Shown here: positions 25,664-33,900 of the stretch, piece after piece
Layout of the letters: every line of letters starts with the position of its first letter
Numbering within the stretch: the first letter of the stretch is position 1
From: Planctomycetota bacterium
GTDB lineage: Bacteria > Planctomycetota > MHYJ01 > WSZJ01
NCBI GenBank assembly: GCA_009773755.1
Contig: WSZJ01000097.1
Coordinates: 1 to 64,000, forward strand
DNA: 64,000 nucleotides
Reading direction: 5' to 3'
Notes under the pieces: model-generated
Seen by the model: only the letters and a program-made list of their open reading frames with translations
Told to the model about the DNA's origin: nothing
Database searches by the model: none
Made by a program: the position numbers and the translations under genes

Positions 25664-26530
25664 GTGAAACAGGACCCGCGCCGTCCCTCGCGCCCCCGCG
25701 CCGACTCCGGCGCCGTCGGCGATCTCACCCCCCCGCCGGATTTTCCCAGCACATTTCCTGACCCGATCGAACCCGACCCGATGCTCGCCACCGAGCTCGA
25801 CCGCGCCCGCCTCATCCAGTCGAGCCTGCTCCCCGCCCAACTCCCCGCCGTCCGCGGCTTCGACCTCGCCGCGCGCTACCTCCCCGCCACCCACGTCGGC
25901 GGCGATTACTACGACGTCCTTCCGCTCCGCGGCGGCCGCTTCGGCATCGTCGTGGCCGACGTTTCAGGAAAGAGCGTCTCGGCGGCGATGATCATGGTCA
26001 TGGCCAGGACGATTTTCCACGGGCTCGCTCCTGCGATGGCCTCGGCGCGGGCGACCGTGCTGGAAGCCTGCGAGCGCATCACCCCGGACCTGCCGGGAGG
26101 AACCTTCCTGACCCTCGCGTACGGAATCCTCGACCCCGAAACGGGCTCCGTCTCGGTCGTGAACTGCGGCCACAACCCCCCGCTACTCTGGACCACCCTG
26201 AAGAACCGGCCCATGGTCGAAACTGTTCCAGTCAACGGCCCCGCGATCGGGCTCGTGCGCGGAAGCGCCTTCGAACGCGCCCTGGTCGAGCGCGAGATAC
26301 CCCTCGCCTCCGGCGACCACCTGCTGTTCCACACCGACGGCGTCAACGAAGCGATGGACGTCAACGCGAACGAATTCGGCGACCGCCAGCTCGTCAAGGC
26401 CATCATGCGCGGAGGTACCAAGGACGCCGGCGGGATGGCGCAAGAAGTGGTCAACGCGGTGCTGCACCATCGGGGGATTGCGCCCGCTTCCGACGACCTC
26501 ACCGTGCTTGATGTATGGAGGTTGCCGTAG
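25664..26530 (+). CDS. SpoIIE/PP2C-type serine phosphatase
   Basis: 288 residues, GTG start. After a variable N-terminal 50 residues comes ELDRARLIQSSLLPAQLPAV and then the catalytic phosphatase core: VGGDYYDVLPL (metal Asp), IVVADVSGKSVSAAMIMVMA, TLAYGILDPETGSVSVVNCG, HNPPLLW, LFHTDGVNEAMD and SDDLTVL. These are the RsbU/SpoIIE PPM motifs, and the acidic metal ligands are present. Such enzymes dephosphorylate anti-anti-sigma factors or kinase targets. It lies divergent to the large Ser/Thr kinase and may reverse its action; that link is inference from position. Confidence 0.85.
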   Translation: MKQDPRRPSRPRADSGAVGDLTPPPDFPSTFPDPIEPDPMLATELDRARLIQSSLLPAQLPAVRGFDLAARYLPATHVGGDYYDVLPLRGGRFGIVVADVSGKSVSAAMIMVMARTIFHGLAPAMASARATVLEACERITPDLPGGTFLTLAYGILDPETGSVSVVNCGHNPPLLWTTLKNRPMVETVPVNGPAIGLVRGSAFERALVEREIPLASGDHLLFHTDGVNEAMDVNANEFGDRQLVKAIMRGGTKDAGGMAQEVVNAVLHHRGIAPASDDLTVLDVWRLP

Positions 26531-26566
26531 GCCTCGTCCCAACTTCCGCTTGAACCGGGCGTTAAT

Positions 26567-26585
26567 TACCTAGATAATCAAGGTA
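26567..26585 (+). promoter_or_regulatory. PadR-type operator overlapping the start codon
   Basis: TACCT at 26567-26571 and AGGTA at 26581-26585 form an inverted repeat with a 9-nt AT-rich middle. The last base of the repeat is the first base of the ATG of the padR-like gene, and the AGG doubles as the ribosome-binding site. PadR regulators usually bind such AT-rich palindromes in their own promoter, so repressor binding here could block both transcription and, in RNA, ribosome access. The position is seen; the function is inferred. Confidence 0.55.
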
Positions 26586-26899
26586 TGAACCTCCAGCCCC
26601 TAGTCCTCGCCCTCCTCGAAGGCGGCCCGCTCTACGGCTACCTGATCGCACAGCGGGCGAGGAAGAAGGCGGGGCTGAAGTGGGAGGAAGGAACTCTGTA
26701 TCCGCTTCTCCACAAGATGGAACGCGGCGGCCTCGTGCGATCGGAGTGGCGCGAAGCCCCCGGAGAGCGGCGAAGAAAGTACTACGCGCTTACGCGCAGC
26801 GGCCATGCGGCGCTGGCGGGAGCGCGGACGGACTGGAGGGAACAGGTCAAGGCCGTTTCCCGCATTCTCCTCGGAGGACGCCATGCCGACGCGCGATGA
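26585..26899 (+). CDS. PadR-family transcriptional regulator
   Basis: 104 residues with the PadR winged helix: LALLEGGPLYGYLIAQRARK, EGTLYPLLHKMERGGLV, and RRKYYALTRSGHAAL at the wing. The short C-terminal helix gives the PadR-s2-type dimerisation plan. The start codon sits at the edge of a palindrome (26567-26585), consistent with autorepression. The last 17 bp overlap the next gene, encoding a membrane protein. That pairing (PadR followed by a membrane protein with a helical prefix) is common and suggests control of a transport or stress function. Confidence 0.85.
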   Translation: MNLQPLVLALLEGGPLYGYLIAQRARKKAGLKWEEGTLYPLLHKMERGGLVRSEWREAPGERRRKYYALTRSGHAALAGARTDWREQVKAVSRILLGGRHADAR

Positions 26900-27464
26900 A
26901 GCTCTTCGACGGATGCTCGAAACCCACTCCGCGGCGTCGGCGATGACGCCGGAAGAGCGACAGGAATTGTGCGACCACCTCTGCGATGCGGTCGAAGCGA
27001 AAGTGAAGGGTGGAACGGCCGAGCTTCAGGCCGCGGCGGAGGCATTCGCGGAGATCGGCGACCTGCGGAAGATCGCGAAGTCTTTCCCGCGGGGGCCGGC
27101 GCTCGCGACGACGGGAGGCCTGCTGGTTGCGGTCTCTGGTTGGACCGCGCCCGCGGCGGCGTACCTGCTCCTCGCGGGGCTGTGGTTCCTGAGCGTCTTC
27201 GTCGCGCCGCGCACGATCATGATGGCGAGCGACGCGAACCTCGATCTCCCGGCGCTCGTCTGTTTCTTCCTCGCCGCCACGGCGCACTGCGGCCGCGGCG
27301 TCCTGCTGTTCGCCGTCGCACCGGTCGCGGCCGCGCTGGTCCTGCGCAGGTTCGGATGGAAAAGCGTCTTCCAGACCTCGAGCGCGGTCCTCGCGGTGGT
27401 CGCGATCGTCCTGGTCCTGGGCGGCGTGGTCGCCATCACCGTCGTCGGCGCTTCCGTGAAATAG
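26883..27464 (+). CDS. membrane protein co-encoded with PadR
   Basis: 193 residues. GGAGGACG precedes the ATG at 26883 and lies inside the padR gene, giving a 17-bp overlap. Residues 1-65 are soluble helices (MTPEERQELCDHLCDAVEAK, LQAAAEAFAEIGDLRKIAKS), the permease-prefix-like module often found beside PadR. Four hydrophobic spans follow between about 70 and 190. No transport motif was recognised. The partner regulator suggests inducible expression. Confidence 0.7.
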   Translation: MPTRDEALRRMLETHSAASAMTPEERQELCDHLCDAVEAKVKGGTAELQAAAEAFAEIGDLRKIAKSFPRGPALATTGGLLVAVSGWTAPAAAYLLLAGLWFLSVFVAPRTIMMASDANLDLPALVCFFLAATAHCGRGVLLFAVAPVAAALVLRRFGWKSVFQTSSAVLAVVAIVLVLGGVVAITVVGASVK

Positions 27465-27577
27465 CCGCTCAGAGTCGGGTCGGACACCCGCTCAAGAATC
27501 ATCGCGGGCGTCAGCGTCGACAGCCGCGGCAGCGATCGCGGCGATCTCTCTCCCATGATCGCGCGGCACCCGCCGAA

Positions 27578-27742
27578 TCCATCAACGCCGATCTCAATTG
27601 CTTCCGTGGCCTCGACCGCTTCCTGGTCCGAACCCTTCCAAAGGTCACCTGCGTCGCCTTCTGGTCCGCCATCGCCTACGACACGCTCAAATTCCTCGCT
27701 CTCGCCTTTCGCGGCCGGCCTGGATCAGAAGCCGATCAATAA
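27578..27742 (+). pseudogene. possible transposase C-terminal remnant
   Basis: One frame reads FRGLDRFLVRTLPKVTCVAF followed by AIAYDTLKFLAL and a TAA. This recalls the 'RGLxKVxxxxxLxxxxYNLxxL' end of DDE-type (IS5/IS1182-like) transposases. No catalytic region, terminal inverted repeat or start is visible in the 428-bp gap 27465-27892. It is a weak call by eye; the rest of the gap shows nothing recognisable. Confidence 0.3.
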
Positions 27743-27892
27743 CGACCCTGAGAACGTGAGCAACGGTCGCCCGGAGGCGTGCGGCGTCGGCCCGTCCGGC
27801 GCGCCTCGATAGCCCCGGTTCCTCAACTACGCCTCGCGCGCGCGCCGGATGGGCTGACGTCGCGCGCCGCAGGGCGATTGTTGCTTACGTTC

Positions 27893-29356
27893 TCAGTGCC
27901 CGGAGGCGGACTTCAGCTCCGAAGCCACTTTCTGAAGCGTCTGCTTGGCGTCGCCGAAGACCATCATGGTGCGGGGGTGGACGAAGAGTTCGTTCTCGAT
28001 GCCGGCGAACCCGGGGTTCATGGAGCGCTTGAGGACGATGACGGCCTTGGACTGTTCGCAGTTGAAGACGGGCATGCCGAAGATCGGGCTGCCGGGGGAA
28101 GTCTTGGCGGCCGGGTTGACGACGTCGTTTGCGCCGACGACGAGGACGACGTCGGTGTTCACGAAGTCGTCGTTGATCTGGTCGAGGTCGTAGAGCTGGT
28201 CGTAGGGGACGTTGGCCTCCGCGAGGAGGACGTTCATGTGGCCGGGCATGCGGCCTGCGACGGGGTGGATGGCGTAGCGGACGCGGGCGCCGTTTTTCTC
28301 GAGGAGCGACGCGATTTCGCGGACGGCGTGCTGGGCCTGGGCGACGGCCATGCCGTAGCCGGGGACGACGATGAGCGAGCCCGCGTTCTTGAGCAGCTCG
28401 GACGCGTCCTCGACGGACGCTTCGTTCACGTTCGCGGCCTTGCCGCCCGTGGCCGATTTCGCGGGACCGGCGTCGCTTCCGAAGGCGCCGAAAAGCACGT
28501 TGGCGAACGAGCGGTTCATCGCCTTGCTCATGACCATGGCGAGGATGAAGCCGGAGCCGCCGTCGAGGGCGCCGCAGATGATGAGGACTTTGTTGTCGAG
28601 CGCGAACCCGGAGGCTGATGCGGCGAGCCCGGCGTATGAGTTGAGCAGGCAGATGACGACCGGCATGTCGGCCCCGCCGATCGGCAGCACCAGAAGCACT
28701 CCGAGGACGAACGCTACGCCGAGCGTGATGTAGAAAACCGTGTCTGCGACGCCGATCGAAATCGAGGCCGGCCGCGCGACGAGGAAGACGACCATCGCGG
28801 CCGCGGAGAGCAGCGCGACGAAAGTGATCGCGTTCTGCATCGGAAACACCGTCGGCTTGCCGGGCAGGAACCCCTGCAGCTTCCCGAACGCCATCAGCGA
28901 CCCCGTGAACGTGATCGCGCCCATCAGCACCTCGAACCCGACCGCGCCCATGTGGAAGCGGTCCACTTCTCCGTGCGCCGCGAACCCGCTCTCGTGGATG
29001 TAGTAAATGACCCCGACCAGCGCGACGGCGAGCCCGCCGAACGCGTGGGACAGCGCGATCCGCTCCGGCATCTTCGTCATCGGGATCTTGAGGCCCATCG
29101 GAACGCCGATGATCGAGCCGAGCAGGATCCCCCCGGCGATCCACTCGTAGCTCAGCCCCTGCACGACGAGTGTTCCCGCGACCGCCAGCAGCATCCCCAG
29201 CGCCGCCATCGTGTTGCCGCGGCGCGCCCGATCGGGGTGCGTCAGGCTGACGATGCCATAAATGAAGAGGAAGCTCGCGGCGAGATACGCCGCTGCCGTG
29301 ACGAGTTGCCGCCCCTCGATCGAGGCCGATGCCGCAGCGAGGAGAACAGGCGTCAC
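27893..29356 (-). CDS. pntB: NAD(P) transhydrogenase subunit beta
   Basis: 487 residues. The N-terminal part holds eight to nine hydrophobic spans with GNTMAALGMLLAVAGTLVVQ and SGFALDNKVLIICGALDGGS. The C-terminal domain III binds NADP(H): VVPGYGMAVAQAQHAVREIA, GRMPGHMNVLLAEANVPYDQ, VVGANDVVNPAAKTSPGSPI, and the KRSMNPGFAGIENELF loop. PntB with PntA couples proton entry to hydride transfer from NADH to NADP+. The ATG overlaps the pntAB stop (ATGA). Length and motifs are normal for the family, so an active enzyme is expected. Confidence 0.95.
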   Translation of the reverse strand: MTPVLLAAASASIEGRQLVTAAAYLAASFLFIYGIVSLTHPDRARRGNTMAALGMLLAVAGTLVVQGLSYEWIAGGILLGSIIGVPMGLKIPMTKMPERIALSHAFGGLAVALVGVIYYIHESGFAAHGEVDRFHMGAVGFEVLMGAITFTGSLMAFGKLQGFLPGKPTVFPMQNAITFVALLSAAAMVVFLVARPASISIGVADTVFYITLGVAFVLGVLLVLPIGGADMPVVICLLNSYAGLAASASGFALDNKVLIICGALDGGSGFILAMVMSKAMNRSFANVLFGAFGSDAGPAKSATGGKAANVNEASVEDASELLKNAGSLIVVPGYGMAVAQAQHAVREIASLLEKNGARVRYAIHPVAGRMPGHMNVLLAEANVPYDQLYDLDQINDDFVNTDVVLVVGANDVVNPAAKTSPGSPIFGMPVFNCEQSKAVIVLKRSMNPGFAGIENELFVHPRTMMVFGDAKQTLQKVASELKSASGH

Positions 29357-29646
29357 TTCGCCCCCGGCTTCTTGCGGAACATCTTCAGCATCCGGTCGGT
29401 GATGAGAAATCCGCCGACGACGTTGATCGTCGCGGCCGTGACGGCGACGACGCCGAGGATGCGCGCGGCCAGGCCCCAGTCGCTGCCGGCCGCGACCAGC
29501 GACGCCACGAGCGAGATGCCGGAGATCGCGTTGGTGAACGACATCAGCGGCGTGTGCAGCAGCGCCGGCACCTTCGAAATCACCGCGTACCCCATGAACG
29601 CCGCCAGCATGAACACGAACAGCCCCGACAGGATCGGCTCCGTCAT
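29353..29646 (-). CDS. pntAB: NAD(P) transhydrogenase subunit alpha part 2
   Basis: 97 residues. The sequence LFVFMLAAFMGYAVISKVPA, LLHTPLMSFTNAISGI and NVVGGFLITDRMLKMFRKKP is the membrane domain that is the C-terminal part of E. coli PntA, encoded separately here as in many bacteria. Three to four transmembrane spans. The ATG at 29646 overlaps the stop of pntAA, and the stop overlaps the start of pntB, both by 4 bp, so the three subunits are translationally coupled. Confidence 0.95.
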   Translation of the reverse strand: MTEPILSGLFVFMLAAFMGYAVISKVPALLHTPLMSFTNAISGISLVASLVAAGSDWGLAARILGVVAVTAATINVVGGFLITDRMLKMFRKKPGAK

Positions 29647-30794
29647 GGCGCGCCTCCCGCTTTCGTGACCGCTTCCAGCACCCTCGCGTTGGCCACCTGG
29701 CCCTCGCGTGTGATGACGCATCCCTTCGTAATTTCCTCGTCCATGTTCAGCTTCCACGCCCCTTCCGCCGTGATGTGCAGCAGCAGCTTCTCGATGTTGC
29801 GCGAAAACGTGAGGCTCGCGTGCTGGGCCAGGTTCGAAGGGGCGTTCGTGGGGCCCATGATGAGCACGCCGTTCTTCACGACGTCCTTCCCGGGTTCGCA
29901 GCCGGCGACGTTTCCGCCCTGGCGCGCGGCGAGGTCGACGATGACCGACCCGGGCTTCATCGAGCGGACGTGCTCTTCGGTGACGAGAATCGGCGCCTTG
30001 CGGCCGGGGATGAGAGCGGTGGTGATGACGACGTCCGCCTTTCCGATCGCCGCGGTGATGAGCTCGGCCTGCTTCTTCTTGAATTCTTCCGACTGCTCCT
30101 GCGCATAGCCGCCCTGCGCGGCCTTCACCTCGACCCCCTGCACCATCAGGAATTTCCCGCCCAGCGACTCGACCTGCTCCTTCGTCTCCGGCCGCACGTC
30201 CGTCGCCTCGACCACCGCGCCCAGCCGCCGAGCGGTCCCGATCGCCTGCAGCCCCGCGACGCCGACTCCCATCACCAGCACCTTCGCCGGCATCAGCGTC
30301 CCCGCCGCCGTCATCAGCATCGGGAAATACTTCGGCAGCCGCGTCGCCGCCGCCACCACCGCCCAGTACCCCGCGATGTTCGCCTGCGAACTCAGCACGT
30401 CCATCGACTGCGCGAGCGTCGTCCGCGGAATCATGTCGAGCGAGATCGCCGTGATCCGGCGGCCGTTCAGAAGCTTCACGAGCGGCAGATTCGAGAGCGG
30501 GTAGAGAAGCGAAACGAGCGCGGTTCCTTCCTTCAGCTTCGCGACTTCATCCGCCGAGGGCTCGTTCACTTTGGCGATCGCGTCGACCGACGCGTACAGC
30601 TCGTCCGCGCCCGCCGCAATCTTCGCCCCCGCCGCCACATAGTCCGCGTCCGGCAGGAACGACCCGTCCCCCGCCCCCGCCTGCACCACGAACTCCAGCT
30701 TCTTCGCGGTGAGTTTCCGCACCGTCTCCGGGACGATCGCCACCCGGCGCTCGTCGGAAGAGGTTTCCCGCGGGATTCCGATCTTCAGGCCCAC
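29643..30794 (-). CDS. pntAA: NAD(P) transhydrogenase subunit alpha part 1
   Basis: 383 residues from a GTG at 30794, preceded by GGGAGGGG. KIGIPRETSSDERRVAIVPE opens the alanine-dehydrogenase/PntA fold. Other landmarks: VSLLYPLSNLPLVKLLNGRR, the RTTLAQSMDVLSSQANIAGY loop typical of PntA, the NAD-binding VMGVGVAGLQAIGTARRLGA, and DVRPETKEQVESLGGKFL. This is domain I, which binds NAD(H). Its start overlaps the stop of the SRPBCC gene upstream by 10 bp, so that gene belongs to the same transcript. Confidence 0.95.
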   Translation of the reverse strand: MGLKIGIPRETSSDERRVAIVPETVRKLTAKKLEFVVQAGAGDGSFLPDADYVAAGAKIAAGADELYASVDAIAKVNEPSADEVAKLKEGTALVSLLYPLSNLPLVKLLNGRRITAISLDMIPRTTLAQSMDVLSSQANIAGYWAVVAAATRLPKYFPMLMTAAGTLMPAKVLVMGVGVAGLQAIGTARRLGAVVEATDVRPETKEQVESLGGKFLMVQGVEVKAAQGGYAQEQSEEFKKKQAELITAAIGKADVVITTALIPGRKAPILVTEEHVRSMKPGSVIVDLAARQGGNVAGCEPGKDVVKNGVLIMGPTNAPSNLAQHASLTFSRNIEKLLLHITAEGAWKLNMDEEITKGCVITREGQVANARVLEAVTKAGGAP

Positions 30795-31207
30795 GACCCC
30801 TCCCTCAGCGGCTTTCCCGTCTCCACGAACGTCTTGAGGTTGCACCCGATGAACGGCCAGATCCCCTTCCAGCACTTCAGAACGAACGCGTTCTTCCCGA
30901 ACCCCGAATGCCGGACCTGCAGCACCGCGTCCTTCCCCCACGGCTTGATCGTGTACTCGAGCTTCATCACCGGGTAGTCCGGGTCGTCTTTCTGCGAGTG
31001 CACGAAGCGCGCATTCCGCTTCAGCTCCAGCACGCGGCCCGTCGAGCCGCCGTCACGGAACGCCCAGTTGCCGCCCTTGCGCAGCTCGTGCGCGTGAGGC
31101 GGCGTGTACCAGCGCGCGATCCGGCGGCCGTCGGTAAGGGCGGACCAGACTTGCGAAGGCGTGGCGCGGAGCCACAGGGTCAGGCGCACTTCGCGGGTCG
31201 CGGGCAA
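30785..31207 (-). CDS. SRPBCC/AHSA1-like protein
   Basis: 140 residues from a TTG at 31207, which has AGAGAGG at good spacing; no ATG is available. REVRLTLWLRATPSQVWSAL then TDGRRIARWYTPPHAHELRK, and later a GSTGRVLELKR strand, give the helix-grip fold of activator-of-Hsp90-ATPase/START-like proteins. Many such proteins bind small hydrophobic ligands; the target here is unknown. It is the first gene of the pnt operon, overlapping pntAA by 10 bp. That arrangement is unusual and suggests a link to redox or stress physiology, which is inference. Confidence 0.75.
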   Translation of the reverse strand: MPATREVRLTLWLRATPSQVWSALTDGRRIARWYTPPHAHELRKGGNWAFRDGGSTGRVLELKRNARFVHSQKDDPDYPVMKLEYTIKPWGKDAVLQVRHSGFGKNAFVLKCWKGIWPFIGCNLKTFVETGKPLREGSWA

Positions 31208-31303
31208 GGAGGCCTCTCTGCAGGAAAGTGAAGCGCGAAACGTTACCACCTGCACCCGGTCCCGTCGAAGAAGCGACCTCTTCCCCGTGCTAGACTTCCG
31301 CGC

Positions 31304-32680
31304 GTGCCCGACGAAACCGCGAGCCTCGGCGAACGCCTTTACCAGCGCTGGAAGTCCATCGAGACGTTCTTCAAGCGCGACATCTGGCTGCACAAGCCCG
31401 AGAGCCGCATCCGGCGGTTCGGGTACCACATCCTGCGGATGGGCGTGCTGACGGTCGAAGGCTCGATGAAGAGCGACGTCTTCCTTCTCTCGGCGGCGCT
31501 GACGTACCAGGTGATCTTCGCGCTCGTGCCGCTTCTGGCGGTCGTGCTTTCGATGTTCAAGGGATTCGGCGGGCTGTCGGGCGTGTCGGGGAGGGCGAAG
31601 GACTACCTGCTCCGCTACATCACGCCCGAAGTCGGCGACAAGGTCGTCACGACGATCGACTCCTTCGTCGCGAACATCAACGCGGCGGCGATCGGCGTCG
31701 TCGGATTCCTCGCGCTGCTCTACACCGCGCTCTCGCTCATGCAGACGATCGAGAAGACGTTCAACCGCATCTGGGGGATCAAGGCCCCGCGCCCGATCGT
31801 CCGGCGCTTCATGGTGTACTGGACGATCCTCACGCTCAGCCCGATCCTCCTCGTCGCCTCCGTCGCCGCGACGACCTTCGTGCAGAGCAACGCCCTCTAC
31901 ACCTGGCTCACCGAACACGTCCCCCTGTTCGGCGCCGCGACCCTTACGCTCGCCCCCTTCCTCTTCGCCTGGGTCCTCTTCACCGGCGTCTACATGATCA
32001 TGCCCAACACCCGCGTTCAGCTCCGCGCGGCGTTCACGGGCGCGCTCGTGGCGGGGACTTGCTGGGAAGGAATGAAGAGCGCGTACGTCTGGTACAACAC
32101 GAAGGTGCTGACGTCCTATGCGTTCTACGGGTCTCTCGGCTCGATCCCGGTCTTCCTGCTGTGGATCTACCTTTCGTGGATCGTCGTTCTTTTCGGGGCG
32201 GAAGTGGCCTTCGCCGCGCAGCACGTAGGGACGTACAAGCGCGAGATCGAGGGCGTGCGGATCAGCACCGCGGATCGCGACCGGCTGTCGCTGGTGATCG
32301 CGATCCAGACGGTGAAACCCTTCGTGATCGGCGAGCCGCCGCCCACGGCGGAGGCGATCGCGGCCGGCATGAACGCGCCGGTTCGCGTCGTGCACGACAT
32401 CCTCTACCAGCTTTCGGAGAAGGGGATACTCCGCGAAGTCGGGATGGGCGGGAACAAGGATCCGGGGTACATGCCGGCGCGCGATCCCGCGGTGCTTTCG
32501 GCGCGCGACGTGCTGCACGCGATGCGCTCGTTCGGGGACGCCTACGCGCTTCCGAATGGAAAGGAGACCGCGGCGGTGTACCAGCTCGTCGACCAGGCCG
32601 AGGCGCGGGCGACGGATGCGCTCGCGGGCGTGTCGCTCAAGGAACTGGCGAGCCGGAATGGAGAGGGGGCGCCCGCGTAG
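31304..32680 (+). CDS. YihY/BrkB-family membrane protein with winged-helix tail
   Basis: 458 residues, GTG start. KSDVFLLSAALTYQVIFALV, IGVVGFLALLYTALSLMQTI, EKTFNRIWGI, FAWVLFTGVYMIMPNTRVQL, AFTGALVAGTCWEGMKSAYV and YGSLGSIPVFLLWIYLSWIV are the six transmembrane blocks of the YihY/virulence factor BrkB family (UPF0761). The C-terminal 130 residues are soluble and look like a winged helix (EAIAAGMNAPVRVVHDILYQ, LSEKGILREV), as in several longer family members. Function is debated; older annotation as RNase BN was wrong. The gene is divergent from the pnt operon. Confidence 0.85.
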   Translation: MPDETASLGERLYQRWKSIETFFKRDIWLHKPESRIRRFGYHILRMGVLTVEGSMKSDVFLLSAALTYQVIFALVPLLAVVLSMFKGFGGLSGVSGRAKDYLLRYITPEVGDKVVTTIDSFVANINAAAIGVVGFLALLYTALSLMQTIEKTFNRIWGIKAPRPIVRRFMVYWTILTLSPILLVASVAATTFVQSNALYTWLTEHVPLFGAATLTLAPFLFAWVLFTGVYMIMPNTRVQLRAAFTGALVAGTCWEGMKSAYVWYNTKVLTSYAFYGSLGSIPVFLLWIYLSWIVVLFGAEVAFAAQHVGTYKREIEGVRISTADRDRLSLVIAIQTVKPFVIGEPPPTAEAIAAGMNAPVRVVHDILYQLSEKGILREVGMGGNKDPGYMPARDPAVLSARDVLHAMRSFGDAYALPNGKETAAVYQLVDQAEARATDALAGVSLKELASRNGEGAPA

Positions 32681-32720
32681 TAAGGCGTCCGTGTGAAGTC
32701 TGGCAGCTCGCGATGGGAGG

Positions 32721-32810
32721 GCAGGGAGTAGTCGGTAGGGGGTAGGGGGTAGAAAGGACTGCCTTCACCGAGGAGTTCCTACCTCCTACCCACTACCCCC
32801 TACTCACTGC
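32721..32810. repeat. intergenic hairpin, second GGTAG-type copy
   Basis: Arms 32721-32752 and 32779-32810 are complementary over about 32 positions with a few mismatches. The arm words (AGTAGTCGGTAGGGGGTAGG) match the hairpin at 12250-12321. It lies between the convergent YihY and DUF983 genes. A family of dispersed palindromes at gene ends is the simplest reading. Confidence 0.75.
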
Positions 32811-32850
32811 CGTCCCATTGCGAACCGCCCGGGCTGAATCGGAACCTCAC

Positions 32851-33177
32851 TCAACCCGTCAACGCATTGTCAAAATGAAGCCAGAGCACGCGCGAGTACT
32901 GATAAATCGGGAGCCAGAGGAGCGCGAATACCCCGCCGGTCGCCGCGATGCAGGGCCAGTACGCGACGCCGGCCATGAGCAGCCCGACGGCCACCGGCGC
33001 CCCGACCAGGAGGCTCAACGCGTAGCTGAAGTAGATCGCGCCCAGGTAGTACCCCGGCTCCGGGAAATACGGCAGGTCGCACTCCGGACACTTCAAGTGC
33101 ATCCGGAACACGCCCGCGAACATCCGCCCGCGACAGCAGCGCGGACATCGCCGGCGCAGGATGGCCATCAACTTCAT
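32851..33177 (-). CDS. DUF983 membrane protein
   Basis: 108 residues. ILRRRCPRCCRGRMF and HLKCPECDLPYFPEPGYYLG are the paired cysteine knuckles and the signature of DUF983, followed by two to three membrane spans (LSLLVGAPVAVGLLMAGVAY). In alphaproteobacteria DUF983 genes often lie near cytochrome oxidase assembly genes, but none is present here. A metal-binding role is plausible from the cysteines. It lies 26 bp downstream of the exported TPR-like gene on the same strand. Confidence 0.85.
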   Translation of the reverse strand: MKLMAILRRRCPRCCRGRMFAGVFRMHLKCPECDLPYFPEPGYYLGAIYFSYALSLLVGAPVAVGLLMAGVAYWPCIAATGGVFALLWLPIYQYSRVLWLHFDNALTG

Positions 33178-33203
33178 GTGCCCATTCTACGCCTGGCCAT
33201 GCG

Positions 33204-33797
33204 CTACTTCGGCGGGTCCGCCGGCGGATCGGCCGGCTTTTCCGGCGCGTGCCTCCTCTTGATCAGCTCGATCGCATTCGCACGGATGTCCTTGTAGGCC
33301 ATGTCCACCTTCTGCATCCCCATGTTCTTGTGCGTCTTCCCTTCCATCTGCCCGAACGCCGCCGTCCCGGGCGTTCCGCCCATGTAGCCGAGCTCGAAGT
33401 CGATCTTCAGGATCCGGAACGTCAGCGGCCGCACGATCCCCATGTCCGGCGGCTTGCGCTCCCGGGAGCCCATATTGAAGAGCACCTCGACGCGGAAGGC
33501 GCCGATGTCGATGGTCTCCAGCAGGAGCGAGGCGAGGGCGTCCTGCTTCTTGATGGAGCACTCCATCGACTTCTGCGCCGCGGCGTACCCGTCGTCCCAT
33601 CGTTCGAGCTTCATGAGCACCTGCGCGCGGCGGTGGTGCGGCGCCGGGTCGTCGGGCGTCTTCTTGATCTGCGCGTCGATCTTCACGAGCTCCGCCTCGT
33701 TCTTTTTCTTCTCCTTCGCGGCGGCATCTTCGCCAAAGCCGGTGACGGCGAAACCGAGCAGGACCAGCAACGTCAGCGAGGCGCGGGCGATCGTCAT
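33204..33797 (-). CDS. exported TPR-like protein
   Basis: 197 residues with a signal peptide (ASLTLLVLLGFAVTGFG) and a lysine/glutamate-rich start. DDPAPHHRRAQVLMKLERWD looks like one TPR motif. The C-terminus is rich in proline and lysine (EKPADPPADPPK). No enzymatic motif. The gap to the upstream thioredoxin-like gene (104 bp) contains no recognisable element. Confidence 0.6.
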   Translation of the reverse strand: MTIARASLTLLVLLGFAVTGFGEDAAAKEKKKNEAELVKIDAQIKKTPDDPAPHHRRAQVLMKLERWDDGYAAAQKSMECSIKKQDALASLLLETIDIGAFRVEVLFNMGSRERKPPDMGIVRPLTFRILKIDFELGYMGGTPGTAAFGQMEGKTHKNMGMQKVDMAYKDIRANAIELIKRRHAPEKPADPPADPPK

Positions 33798-33900
33798 CGG
33801 AATCCCTTTCAGAAGAAACCGGACGTGAAGTGGTGGCTCGACGATCGATCATACCGATCCGGGCGGCAGGCCGCATTGCGCAAAGTGGACGGGTCGCGGC

